Assembly (NCBI GenBank): GCA_029856445.1
Contig: JAHQWY010000102.1
Coordinates: forward strand, 1 to 10,176
Source: Promethearchaeia archaeon
GTDB lineage: Archaea > Asgardarchaeota > Lokiarchaeia > Sigyniarchaeales > SOKP01
DNA: 10,176 bases
Direction: 5' to 3'
The notes below the pieces were generated by a model that had not been told where the DNA came from, made no database searches, and worked only from the letters and a program-made list of their open reading frames with translations. This document shows, piece after piece, positions 1 to 5,873 of this stretch (positions are counted from its first letter, which is position 1; the number at the start of each line of letters is the position of its first letter). The position numbers and the translations under genes were made by a program.

Positions 1-39
1 AAAATATAATAATACAACATCATTAAGAAGTGGATAATC

Positions 40-1374
40 ATGGAAGAAATTAGAAAACCACCGAAATTAAAACGTAGAGTGTCATTATTTGCTCTTACTG
101 TATATGGTGTTGGAAATGTATTAGGTGCAGGGATATATGCTTTAATAGGAGAAGTTGTAGGGATTACAGGCAATATCTCATGGTTAGCATTTGTACTCGC
201 ATCTATAACTGGGGCATTGACAGGATTATCATATGCTGAACTTTCAGCAATGTTCCCTAAGAGTGCTGCAGAGTTTGTTTATACGGAAGAAGCATTTAAA
301 AAGAGAATCTTATCGTTTATACTGGGCTGGATAATTATCTTTTCAGGGATATTATCTGCTGCTACTGTAGCTTTAGCTTTTGGTGGTTATCTTGCCGATT
401 TACTCAATATTTCTTCAATATTTATAATTATCGTGTATGCTGTTTTACTTGTTATAGCTCTCAGTGTTATAAATTCGATTGGTATTAAGACTTCCACTAG
501 AACTAACATTATATTTACATTAATTGAAGCTTCAGGCTTAATTATTATCATTATTCTTGGTTTTTTCGGAAAACGTGAACCTAATTATTTTGTACTTCCT
601 TCAGGAGCTTCTTTTGCTGCAATATTTTCTGCTGTCGCTTTAATCTTCTTTGCCTATATAGGATTTGAAGATATTGCCAACATCGCAGAAGAAGTAAAAA
701 ATCCTCAACGGAATATACCAAGAGCTATTATTTATTCAATTATTATAACCACAATTCTTTACTGCTTAACTGCTATTTCAGTAGTAAGTATTTTATCTTA
801 TAATAATCTAGCAGATTCTGATGCTCCATTAAATGACGTCGCCACAGAAGTCTTAGGCTCAGGAGGGGGGATAGTTATGTCTTTTATAGGATTATTTGCC
901 ACAGCTAATACCGTTCTTATCATGCTAATTGTTACATCTCGGATGATGTATGGTATGGCTAGAGATAAAGCACTACCAGAAAAATTAGGTAAAATCTCTC
1001 CTGAATTTAGAACCCCTACAACCTCAGTACTATTAACCATGTGTTTTACTATAATTCCAATATTTTTTGGTGACATTTCTATGGTTGCCCACGCAACGGT
1101 TTTTGGTGTACTCATAAACTTTTTCTTAGTAAATATTAGTTTAATTGCTCTAAGAAAAAAGCAACCAGACTTGGAAAGATCATTTGAATTAAAACCAAGC
1201 TATAAAGGAATTCCTATAATCGCTTTACTTGGCTCTGTAATTAGCATCTCTTTATTATTCACCTTTGATTGGCTAATTATAGTTATTCAAGTGATAATAA
1301 TATTATGTGGAATTGGAGTTTTTTATGCCATGAAATCAAAAATAGAAACAAAAACACTAGGTAAAAACAAATAA
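40..1374 (+). CDS. APC-superfamily amino acid permease
   Basis: This is a 444-residue polytopic membrane protein, the usual length for the amino acid-polyamine-organocation family. After a short basic cytoplasmic N-terminus, the first helix carries the unwound substrate-site motif GAGIYALIG (residues 29-37). The sixth helix region has FFAYIGFED (203-211), followed by EEVKNP (217-222) and an RNIP loop, both typical of the family. Hydrophobic segments fit about twelve helices, and the C-terminus is short and lysine-rich. The family imports or exchanges amino acids or polyamines by secondary transport; the substrate cannot be read from the sequence. The ATG at 40 follows a weak SD-like AAGTGGAT at 28-35 and an AT-rich TATA-like stretch at 1-14. 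It is a single plus-strand gene whose stop lies 2 bases from the end of the convergent radical SAM gene. The family call is firm; the substrate is unknown. Confidence 0.93.
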   Translation: MEEIRKPPKLKRRVSLFALTVYGVGNVLGAGIYALIGEVVGITGNISWLAFVLASITGALTGLSYAELSAMFPKSAAEFVYTEEAFKKRILSFILGWIIIFSGILSAATVALAFGGYLADLLNISSIFIIIVYAVLLVIALSVINSIGIKTSTRTNIIFTLIEASGLIIIIILGFFGKREPNYFVLPSGASFAAIFSAVALIFFAYIGFEDIANIAEEVKNPQRNIPRAIIYSIIITTILYCLTAISVVSILSYNNLADSDAPLNDVATEVLGSGGGIVMSFIGLFATANTVLIMLIVTSRMMYGMARDKALPEKLGKISPEFRTPTTSVLLTMCFTIIPIFFGDISMVAHATVFGVLINFFLVNISLIALRKKQPDLERSFELKPSYKGIPIIALLGSVISISLLFTFDWLIIVIQVIIILCGIGVFYAMKSKIETKTLGKNK

Positions 1375-1376
1375 TC

Positions 1377-2117
1377 TTATATATCGTTAAAATTACAGTA
1401 TCCGACAATTTCATCTCGTAAGAAGATTTTAAATGGCAGATGTACATCTTTATAAGGTTCTAACAGCTTTACTAAAAGATCGTGCTCAGGTTTTGAGAAT
1501 ATCTTCTTAAATTCCTCCCCTACACCTTCGAAAAACTGATATTGCTGCAAGACAAAAGTGCCTTTAAACTTATTCTTTGAAAGGTATCCTAAGATGTCTT
1601 TCAGATCCTCATTTGTTAACAAATTCCCTACATAAGTGGTTCTTATTTCAAAGTCTACTTCACTGGAACTGTTTAAAATTTCAATAGTTTTCTCTATATC
1701 GCTGATATCTACATCTACTCCAGTAATGATTTTTAATTTTTCTTGGTTTAAGGCCCCTTTAAGATCTAAAGCTACTCTGTTGATAAAAGGTAGGATTTTT
1801 TCAATTGCTTGGGGATTCGAGCCATTCGTATCAATACTTAAATATTTTCCAGTCTTTTGAATTTGTTCGCAAAGTGTAGGTAAATCTCTGTGAAGAGTTG
1901 GTTCACCTCCCGTTATACTCACACCACTAACCAATGAATTAGTAGTAATCTTATCAATTAATTCTTCTATTGTATATTCCCTGCCAACATTAGGTTGTAA
2001 GAGATATTTATTATGACAAAACTTACATTTAAAATTGCAGCCTACAGTAAATATGACCATGCTTGATCTTTTAGGAATGTCCTTTGTTGATATATCAATG
2101 ATTCCTCCAACTTTCAT
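1377..2117 (-). CDS. Radical SAM activating enzyme, anaerobic ribonucleotide reductase activase (NrdG2) type
   Basis: The 246-residue protein has the radical SAM cluster motif CX3CX2C (C27, C31, C34) in the context GCNFKCKFCHN, and the SAM-binding GGEP at 70-73. The pattern of an opening KVGGIID, then a VIF-GC segment, then CHN, matches the family annotated as anaerobic ribonucleoside-triphosphate reductase activating protein. Such enzymes use a 4Fe-4S cluster and SAM to make a 5'-deoxyadenosyl radical that installs a glycyl radical on a partner. The length is normal and there is no extra ferredoxin domain. No glycyl-radical partner such as NrdD lies in the window, so a role on another glycyl-radical enzyme or a different radical SAM reaction remains possible. 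The ATG at 2117 is preceded by a good SD, GAGGATC, that overlaps the stop of the upstream kinase. The two genes are therefore probably co-transcribed and translationally coupled. Confidence 0.88.
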   Translation of the reverse strand: MKVGGIIDISTKDIPKRSSMVIFTVGCNFKCKFCHNKYLLQPNVGREYTIEELIDKITTNSLVSGVSITGGEPTLHRDLPTLCEQIQKTGKYLSIDTNGSNPQAIEKILPFINRVALDLKGALNQEKLKIITGVDVDISDIEKTIEILNSSSEVDFEIRTTYVGNLLTNEDLKDILGYLSKNKFKGTFVLQQYQFFEGVGEEFKKIFSKPEHDLLVKLLEPYKDVHLPFKIFLRDEIVGYCNFNDI

Positions 2118-2130
2118 ATTTGATCCTCAG
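2117..2130 (-). promoter_or_regulatory. Shine-Dalgarno overlapping the upstream stop codon
   Basis: Read on the minus strand, the kinase stop TGA (2129-2127) runs directly into GGATCA, giving TGAGGATCA a few bases before the ATG at 2117. This resembles the archaeal SD core complementary to the 3' end of 16S rRNA. It fixes the start of the radical SAM gene and suggests re-initiation by ribosomes finishing the kinase. Confidence 0.6.
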
Positions 2131-3029
2131 TATTTTTCTTTAATTAGTTTTTCAACTTGATATAATGGTAGATTATATGGTCCTGGAGTTTCTAACTTTA
2201 AAGATGTGAGAGCTGCTGCAAATTTTAGTGATTCTTCAGGCGTTTTCGTGATCCGTGAACCTAAATAACTGATAAATGCAGTATCTCCCCTCCCAGTTCT
2301 CCCATCTGAATTTTTATTTTTCCATAGAAACTCATATGATTCATTAGAAGTATAAACCGAAATACCTTTCTTATGGGTAATTAAAATCTCTTTAGGTCCA
2401 GAAGTTATTAATTCTTTCGCAGCCTTGGTAATTTCTTTCTGATTAGTTAAAACTTCTGCTTCAGTTTGATCTAATTTTAATACATTAATATTTGAGAGGA
2501 TCTTCTTCCTCTCTTTGAGGGATAATGATTTATAAACTACTCTTAAATCTTCTCTAAATCTTATGAACCCTTGAATGTCTAAACATAAATTTAAAGGAAA
2601 TTTTTTTTTAAGGTGTTCTAATAAATCTAAATTTACCTCACCAGCAATAATAGGGGCTATAACAAAGAATTTTGGATTCAAGGAGTTAACTATTTCTTCC
2701 TTTTTGAATAATCCTGCAAATCCAAGCGGTTGATATTCTCTAAATTCCATATTTTTAGAAGAATATATATTTCTTAAACCTGAAGTCTCCTCTGAAGGAG
2801 ATACATAATACTTTATTCCATTCTTTTGAAATATCTCTAGAAATGGAAAATCTTCTTTTTTTAATCGTGTAATAATTACGATCTTAAGCCCCATATGGCT
2901 TCCTGCTATGCCTCCGTAATAAACTGCACCACCTAAAGATATTTGATTATTTCCATCAACCTCTATAATATCTTTAGCTAAGTGCCCTAAAATTACGATG
3001 TCAGCTGTTACTTCTGTTACTTCAGGCAT
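2127..3029 (-). CDS. PfkB-family carbohydrate/nucleoside kinase
   Basis: This 300-residue protein has the ribokinase (PfkB) architecture. An N-terminal strand (IVILGHLAKD) is followed by a substrate-site GGA (33-35), a mid-protein LDQTEAE at 186-192 corresponding to the family NxxE metal/phosphate region, and the C-terminal signature GRTGRGDT at 243-250, where D249 is the expected catalytic base and GxGD forms the anion hole. The usual DTTGAGD is altered to GRTGRGD here, so the first aspartate is missing but the key GxGD is intact. The family phosphorylates sugars, nucleosides or inositol with ATP in the cytoplasm; the substrate is not predictable. It is first in a two-gene operon with the radical SAM gene 9 bases downstream. 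No SD precedes the ATG at 3029. A TATA-like TTTATTTAA at 3081-3073 would give a short leader of about 20 nt. Confidence 0.88.
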   Translation of the reverse strand: MPEVTEVTADIVILGHLAKDIIEVDGNNQISLGGAVYYGGIAGSHMGLKIVIITRLKKEDFPFLEIFQKNGIKYYVSPSEETSGLRNIYSSKNMEFREYQPLGFAGLFKKEEIVNSLNPKFFVIAPIIAGEVNLDLLEHLKKKFPLNLCLDIQGFIRFREDLRVVYKSLSLKERKKILSNINVLKLDQTEAEVLTNQKEITKAAKELITSGPKEILITHKKGISVYTSNESYEFLWKNKNSDGRTGRGDTAFISYLGSRITKTPEESLKFAAALTSLKLETPGPYNLPLYQVEKLIKEKY

Positions 3030-3072
3030 AAATATAATTATTAAAACAAATATAGAATTAAGAAATTATCGC

Positions 3073-3081
3073 TTAAATAAA
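3073..3081 (-). promoter_or_regulatory. Putative TATA box for the kinase-radical SAM operon
   Basis: The minus strand reads TTTATTTAA about 45 bases before the kinase ATG. Archaeal initiation lies about 26 bases downstream of the TATA centre, which would place the start near 3050. The match is plausible but weak in such AT-rich DNA. Confidence 0.3.
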
Positions 3082-3082
3082 T

Positions 3083-3102
3083 GAAAAAAAAAGAAAGAAA
3101 AG
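3083..3102 (-). terminator. T-rich terminator after the small 75-residue gene
   Basis: On the minus strand this is a pyrimidine tract of almost only T, including a run of nine T, starting 14 bases past the stop at 3116. Archaeal RNA polymerase terminates at such U-tracts without needing a hairpin. It separates the small gene from the kinase operon, which starts just downstream. Confidence 0.45.
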
Positions 3103-3115
3103 ATTTAGTTTGAAA

Positions 3116-3343
3116 TTATTTGTTGATTTTTCCTTTAATGTAGCTTTCTAATATTCTCTCTTTTATTTTGCAGAGTCTTAAAGAGGGAATCTCATTAATT
3201 TTTTTATCACTTTCCTCAATACTTCTGATCAAAATTGAGCTTATGTTTAACTTTTCAACATCACCTCTAAAAATTTGTTCATTTAATTCTTTTTTAAAAT
3301 TTTGTTTAATCAATTTAACCATTAAATTAAACGTCTTGCTCAT
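3116..3343 (-). CDS. Small basic hypothetical protein, 75 residues
   Basis: I do not recognise a family. The product is hydrophilic, lysine- and glutamate-rich, and probably alpha-helical throughout: a basic first third (KLIKQNFKKELNEQ), a middle segment ISSILIRSIEESDKK and a helical basic C-terminus (KIKERILESYIKGKINK). There is one cysteine, and no transmembrane segment or signal peptide. I prefer it over the opposite-strand frame at 3168-3374 because its composition is soluble-protein-like, while the other is a leucine/phenylalanine-rich shadow. Supporting context is a strong BRE/TATA-like AGGTTTATAAA (3405-3395) about 55 bases upstream of the ATG and a T-rich terminator just past the stop. 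SD evidence is poor. A small nucleic-acid-binding or regulatory protein is possible, but nothing in the sequence shows it. Confidence 0.55.
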   Translation of the reverse strand: MSKTFNLMVKLIKQNFKKELNEQIFRGDVEKLNISSILIRSIEESDKKINEIPSLRLCKIKERILESYIKGKINK

Positions 3344-3394
3344 ATTTAAATTTACCCATTTATTTCCCCACTGAAAGGAATTATAGCTAAACGC

Positions 3395-3425
3395 TTTATA
3401 AACCTAGAATATTAAGGTTTATAAA
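3395..3425. repeat. Perfect 11-bp inverted repeat whose arms are divergent BRE/TATA boxes
   Basis: The left arm TTTATAAACCT (3395-3405) and right arm AGGTTTATAAA (3415-3425) are exact reverse complements around a 9-base AT-rich spacer. Each arm reads outward as purine-rich AGG followed by TTTATAAA, which is the order BRE then TATA. The left arm points toward the 75-residue minus-strand gene, with a predicted start near 3372. The right arm points into the 3426-3659 gap, with a predicted start near 3448. The whole could equally be bound by a dimeric repressor covering both promoters. The repeat is certain; the function is inferred. Confidence 0.6.
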
Positions 3426-3618
3426 CATTGTTCAATAATTTTTTTAATCTAATGAAAAATTTTATAAATATCTTTTATAGGTTCAATTCACAAACTGAAA
3501 AAAATCAAGTATCACAATAAATTTGATTTCTTTATGTTAGTAGTAAAAGTTGCCTAGATGGAAATTCATCAAGATCAAAGGTTTTTTAAGTCTTTTTTAA
3601 TTTTCAATTACAAATTAG

Positions 3619-3647
3619 TATAAACATTTTAATTAGGTATAGGAGAT
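3619..3647 (+). promoter_or_regulatory. TATA-like box and SD before the winged-helix gene
   Basis: TATAAA at 3619-3624 lies 36 bases before the ATG at 3660, and AGGAGAT at 3641-3647 is a good SD core with a rather long spacing of 12 bases. If the TATA box is used, transcription would begin near the SD itself, so a more upstream promoter such as 3455-3470 may instead supply the SD-containing transcript. Confidence 0.35.
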
Positions 3648-3659
3648 AGAAAAAGAAAA

Positions 3660-3941
3660 ATGATATTTGAAGATTTAATCGGGTTGTTAAAGAAGAAGGG
3701 GTTTAAGGATACGCTGTATGTGCTTACAAAAAATAATAATAAGTTAGATAAGCATACTTTTTATAATGAATTGAATAAATTTTCATATTACAATTCGTTT
3801 TTTAGAGTAAAAGATGACCTAATCAAAAAAGGACTCATCGAAATCGAGCAGAATAATAAAATTAAGCACATTAAGCTAACTGAAAAGGGTGTAGACGTTT
3901 ATAAGCGACTAAATGAAATTAATGAATTAGTTAAAAAATAA
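3660..3941 (+). CDS. Small winged-helix DNA-binding protein (putative transcriptional regulator)
   Basis: The 93-residue protein is lysine-rich. Its C-terminal half has the hallmarks of an archaeal winged helix: a helix ending in RVKDDLIKKGLIEIEQ (about 49-64), a short charged wing (NNKIKHIKLTEKG), and a final helix beginning VDVYKRLNEI. The sequence order of a GLI-type turn, a basic wing and then LTEKG is common to MarR-, PadR- and HxlR-like regulators. The N-terminal half (LIGLLKKKGFKDTLYVLTKNNNKL) would form helices 1 and 2. No sensor domain is present, so it is likely a single-domain homodimer. It begins with ATG after AGGAGAT and lies 48 bases upstream of the first MBL hydrolase without an obvious promoter between them. 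It may therefore regulate itself and the hydrolases, possibly through the inverted repeat upstream. The fold call is good; the target is inferred. Confidence 0.72.
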   Translation: MIFEDLIGLLKKKGFKDTLYVLTKNNNKLDKHTFYNELNKFSYYNSFFRVKDDLIKKGLIEIEQNNKIKHIKLTEKGVDVYKRLNEINELVKK

Positions 3942-3989
3942 ATTCCTATTTTATTTTAACCTTTAATTCCTAAAAAAGAGTAAATTTTT

Positions 3990-4622
3990 TTGATATTAAA
4001 GAGACTCATAGTAGGTCCTCTTGGGACTAACTCTTACATTTTTGGTTCTTCTACGACTAAAGAAGTAGTAATTATTGATCCTGGAGGAAATCCAGAATCC
4101 ATAATTAAAACTGTTGAGGAATTAGGAGCTAAGCCTATAGCTGTTTTATTAACGCATGGACATTTTGATCATACTCTAGCTGTCACAAAAATAAAACGAT
4201 CTTTCGACATTCCTTTAATGTATAGTAAAAAGGAATATGATTCTGGAATATATAATACGAAAAAAGCAGATAGATGGCTGAACGAGGGTGATATTATAAA
4301 CGTAGGAGAAATTACTTTAAATGTTCTAGAAACTCCAGGTCATTCTCCAGGATCTCTATGTTTTTATTCAAAAGATCTAAGAACAGATGATAAGCAAAAA
4401 ATGGATGGAATTATTTTCTCAGGGGATTTAATCTTTAGGAGAAGTATTGGGAGATCGGATATTGGAGGAGGAAACCCTAATTTATTATTTTCCTCGATAA
4501 AAAATAAAATTATGAATAATCCTGAGATAACAGATAATTTCCTAATATGTGCTGGTCATATGGATACTACAAGCGTAGGGGAAGAAAGAAGAATGAATAT
4601 GTTTAAAAATTATTTTCTTTAA
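3990..4622 (+). CDS. Metallo-beta-lactamase-fold hydrolase (glyoxalase II-like), copy A
   Basis: The 210-residue protein has a complete dinuclear metal site: THGHFDH (H56, H58, D60, H61), the third-motif H118 in TPGHSPGS, the bridging D146 in SGDLIFRRSIGRSD, and H190 in AGHMDTT. The opening 'VGPLGTNSYIFGSS' and the GD-x-IFRRSIGRSD segment are typical of the glyoxalase II/YcbL-like branch, which hydrolyses thioesters such as S-acylglutathione or analogous thiol adducts. Archaea generally lack glutathione, so the real substrate is unknown. The start is TTG at 3990. No nearby ATG exists, and the downstream copy starts at the same residue, also with TTG. It follows the winged-helix gene by 48 bases and is probably in its operon. 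A stretch of about seven extra residues (about 82-92) distinguishes it from copy B. Confidence 0.88.
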   Translation: MILKRLIVGPLGTNSYIFGSSTTKEVVIIDPGGNPESIIKTVEELGAKPIAVLLTHGHFDHTLAVTKIKRSFDIPLMYSKKEYDSGIYNTKKADRWLNEGDIINVGEITLNVLETPGHSPGSLCFYSKDLRTDDKQKMDGIIFSGDLIFRRSIGRSDIGGGNPNLLFSSIKNKIMNNPEITDNFLICAGHMDTTSVGEERRMNMFKNYFL

Positions 4623-4647
4623 ATAGAACCTTCCAATTCTTGAGTCA

Positions 4648-4655
4648 CTTATAAA
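4648..4655 (+). promoter_or_regulatory. TATA-like box between the two MBL genes
   Basis: CTTATAAA lies 84-91 bases before copy B, in a 116-base intergenic spacer. Another AT-rich candidate sits at 4694-4708. Either could give copy B its own promoter, independent of the winged-helix gene. Confidence is low because of the AT background. Confidence 0.25.
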
Positions 4656-4738
4656 GGAGATTCGCTAGTAATTTAATGATAAAGAATAAAGCCTAAATAA
4701 TATTTTAATCTCTAAATTCTGAATGGAGTAGTTTCATT

Positions 4739-5359
4739 TTGATATTAAAACACCTTGTCGTGGGAATGTATATTACCAATACTTATATTTTTGGCTCATC
4801 AGAAACAAAAGAAGTCGTAATTATTGACCCAGGTAGTGAATCAGAAAGAATTATTAATACAGTTGAAGATTTAAACGCAAAACCAATCTCTATCTTAATT
4901 ACCCATGGTCACGGAGATCATGTAGGCGCAGCGGGAGTAGTTAAAAGTTATTATGATATTCCTATCATGCATCATAAACACTCTCGAAGATTTTCTGACA
5001 ATGAATTGAAAGAGGGAGATACTATCAAAGTTGGAGAATACAATTTACATGTCTTAGAAACTCCTGGACATGCACCGGATTCATTATGTTTTTATTCAAA
5101 AGATATAATAGAATATAAAGGGCAAAAAATTGATGGTATCATTTTTACAGGGGATTTAATATTTCGGAGGAGTATTGGGAGGTCAGATTTTGGGGGAGGA
5201 AACTCAAATCAGCTATTCTCATCTATTAAAAATAAAATTATGTACAATCCCGAAATCACAGACAATTTCCTTATATTTTCAGGACATTCTTATCAAGGAT
5301 TTCTTACCTCTGTAGGTGAAGAGAGAAAACTTAACATGTTTAAAGATTATTTTCTATAA
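4739..5359 (+). CDS. Metallo-beta-lactamase-fold hydrolase (glyoxalase II-like), copy B
   Basis: This 206-residue protein is a close paralogue of the preceding gene, about two thirds identical by eye, with near-identity across the second half (from the VGE-containing strand through GDLIFRRSIGRSD to the NMFKDYFL end). All metal ligands are kept: H56, H58, D60 and H61 in THGHGDH, H111 in TPGHAPDS, D139 in TGDLIF, and H183 in SGHSYQG. Differences cluster near the active-site mouth: a shorter loop with several histidines (MHHKHSRR, 77-84) replaces the copy A loop, and there are three more residues after the last histidine (SYQGFL). This suggests the copies have different substrates. The start is TTG at 4739 with SD-like TGGAG at 4724-4728. 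It is cytoplasmic, since no signal peptide is seen. Confidence 0.88.
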   Translation: MILKHLVVGMYITNTYIFGSSETKEVVIIDPGSESERIINTVEDLNAKPISILITHGHGDHVGAAGVVKSYYDIPIMHHKHSRRFSDNELKEGDTIKVGEYNLHVLETPGHAPDSLCFYSKDIIEYKGQKIDGIIFTGDLIFRRSIGRSDFGGGNSNQLFSSIKNKIMYNPEITDNFLIFSGHSYQGFLTSVGEERKLNMFKDYFL

Positions 5360-5417
5360 TAGGAAAAGAGACTATTTATTAATATTTCAATTTTAGAGAA
5401 AATTTCAATCTAATTAC

Positions 5418-5435
5418 TTTAATATAAATTTTTAA
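5418..5435 (+). promoter_or_regulatory. TATA-like promoter of the first Roadblock gene
   Basis: TTTAATATAAATTTTTAAA contains a TATA-like core about 65 bases before the TTG start. Initiation would fall near 5450 and leave a leader of about 45 nt that includes the SD AAGGTG at 5480-5485. Confidence 0.3.
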
Positions 5436-5479
5436 ACCCGTAATCTATAATAATATTAAATATTTAGAATATATTCCTT

Positions 5480-5497
5480 AAGGTGTGATTAAATTTG
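5480..5497 (+). promoter_or_regulatory. Shine-Dalgarno that supports a TTG start
   Basis: AAGGTGTGAT at 5480-5489 resembles the archaeal SD consensus AGGTGATC and ends 5 bases before the TTG at 5495. The GTG at 5485 is in another frame, and no ATG in frame occurs near the N-terminus of the Roadblock domain, so TTG is the best start. Confidence 0.55.
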
Positions 5498-5779
5498 ATT
5501 AACCGTCAAGAAGTAAAAAATATAATTCGGCGTTTCGAGGAACGTGAAGGAATTCGTGGAGTGATTATCTGTGATTCCAGTGGTTTACCAATTGATTCTA
5601 ATATGGAGATAGAACTCAGTGAAGAGGTTGCTGCTTATGTAACATCGCTCATTGGAAAAGGCAAACAGGTCGTTGAAGCATTAAAAGAAGGAGAACTAAG
5701 TTTTATAAGATTGGAGACATCAAAGGGTGAAACTATGGTTGCCCTTGAAGAGAATCTGATTTTAATTATTTTGAAATAA
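5495..5779 (+). CDS. Roadblock/LC7 domain protein 1
   Basis: The 94-residue protein is one complete Roadblock/LC7 domain and nothing more. It has an N-terminal helix (RQEVKNIIRRFEEREG), the central strand pair GVIICDSSGLPIDSN (21-35) with the diagnostic D-x-x-G-x-P turn, the long helix EEVAAYVTSLIGKGKQVVEAL, and two C-terminal strands (FIRLETSKGETMVAL, NLILIILK). Proteins of this family (MglB, LAMTOR, dynein light-chain Roadblock) form homo- or heterodimers that bind small GTPases, often acting as GAPs or scaffolds. Asgard archaea encode many of them. It starts at TTG with a good SD. It differs clearly from the second Roadblock protein nearby, so the pair is not a recent duplication. No GTPase gene is adjacent in the window. 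Confidence 0.88.
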   Translation: MINRQEVKNIIRRFEEREGIRGVIICDSSGLPIDSNMEIELSEEVAAYVTSLIGKGKQVVEALKEGELSFIRLETSKGETMVALEENLILIILK

Positions 5780-5800
5780 TTTTTTTAATTTTCCTTTTTT
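5780..5800 (+). terminator. T-rich terminator of Roadblock gene 1
   Basis: Immediately after the stop codon there are two T-runs (TTTTTTT and CCTTTTTT) in an otherwise A/T stretch, a typical archaeal termination signal. It faces the convergent CMD gene. Confidence 0.45.
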
Positions 5801-5844
5801 AAAGTAAGAGTTAAGCAGTGATAACTATTAATTATAGATATTTA

Positions 5845-5859
5845 GAAAAAAAGAAAAAA
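5845..5859 (-). terminator. T-rich terminator of the CMD-family gene
   Basis: On the minus strand this reads TTTTTTCTTTTTTTC, beginning about 15 bases past the stop at 5874. It mirrors the plus-strand terminator at 5780-5800, so the two convergent genes each have a T-tract. Confidence 0.45.
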
Positions 5860-5873
5860 TAATCCAATAAATC

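Larger units (their letters stand above)
3344..3659. other. 316-base intergenic region with several promoter-like boxes
   Basis: This gap holds, left to right: the leader of the small minus-strand gene; the 11-bp inverted repeat at 3395-3425; a BRE/TATA-like sequence on the plus strand at 3455-3470 (GAAAAATTTTATAAATA); a weak hairpin with arms AAATCAA (3502-3508) and TTGATTT (3523-3529); T-runs at 3581-3604; and a last TATA-like TATAAA at 3619-3624 in front of the winged-helix gene. Only mini-ORFs of 21-22 codons occur (3452-3520 and 3558-3623), neither with an SD. A short untranslated transcript from about 3450 or 3490 to about 3600 would fit the boxes but is unproven. Confidence 0.5.

Noticed and set aside
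798..1115. Minus-strand 105-codon ORF inside the permease
   Set aside because: It lies wholly within a well-supported transporter gene, and its product has no recognisable motif.
1636..1860. Plus-strand 74-codon ORF inside the radical SAM gene
   Set aside because: It is a shadow of a conserved gene on the other strand; its composition is non-protein-like (Ser/Ile/Phe-rich).
3168..3374. Plus-strand 68-codon ORF opposite the 75-residue gene
   Set aside because: The translation is Leu/Ile/Phe/Ser-rich without a sensible domain, has no SD or promoter at the right place, and looks like the antisense shadow of the lysine/glutamate-rich minus-strand frame.
3481..3600. C/D-box or similar guide RNA in the gap
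   Set aside because: A TGATGA occurs on the minus strand (near 3568), but no matching CTGA D box lies at proper spacing, and no kink-turn pattern is visible.
3452..3623. Two mini-ORFs (22 codons at 3452-3520 and 21 codons at 3558-3623)
   Set aside because: Neither has an SD or a recognisable peptide feature, and ORFs of this size arise by chance. They are mentioned only in connection with a possible short transcript.
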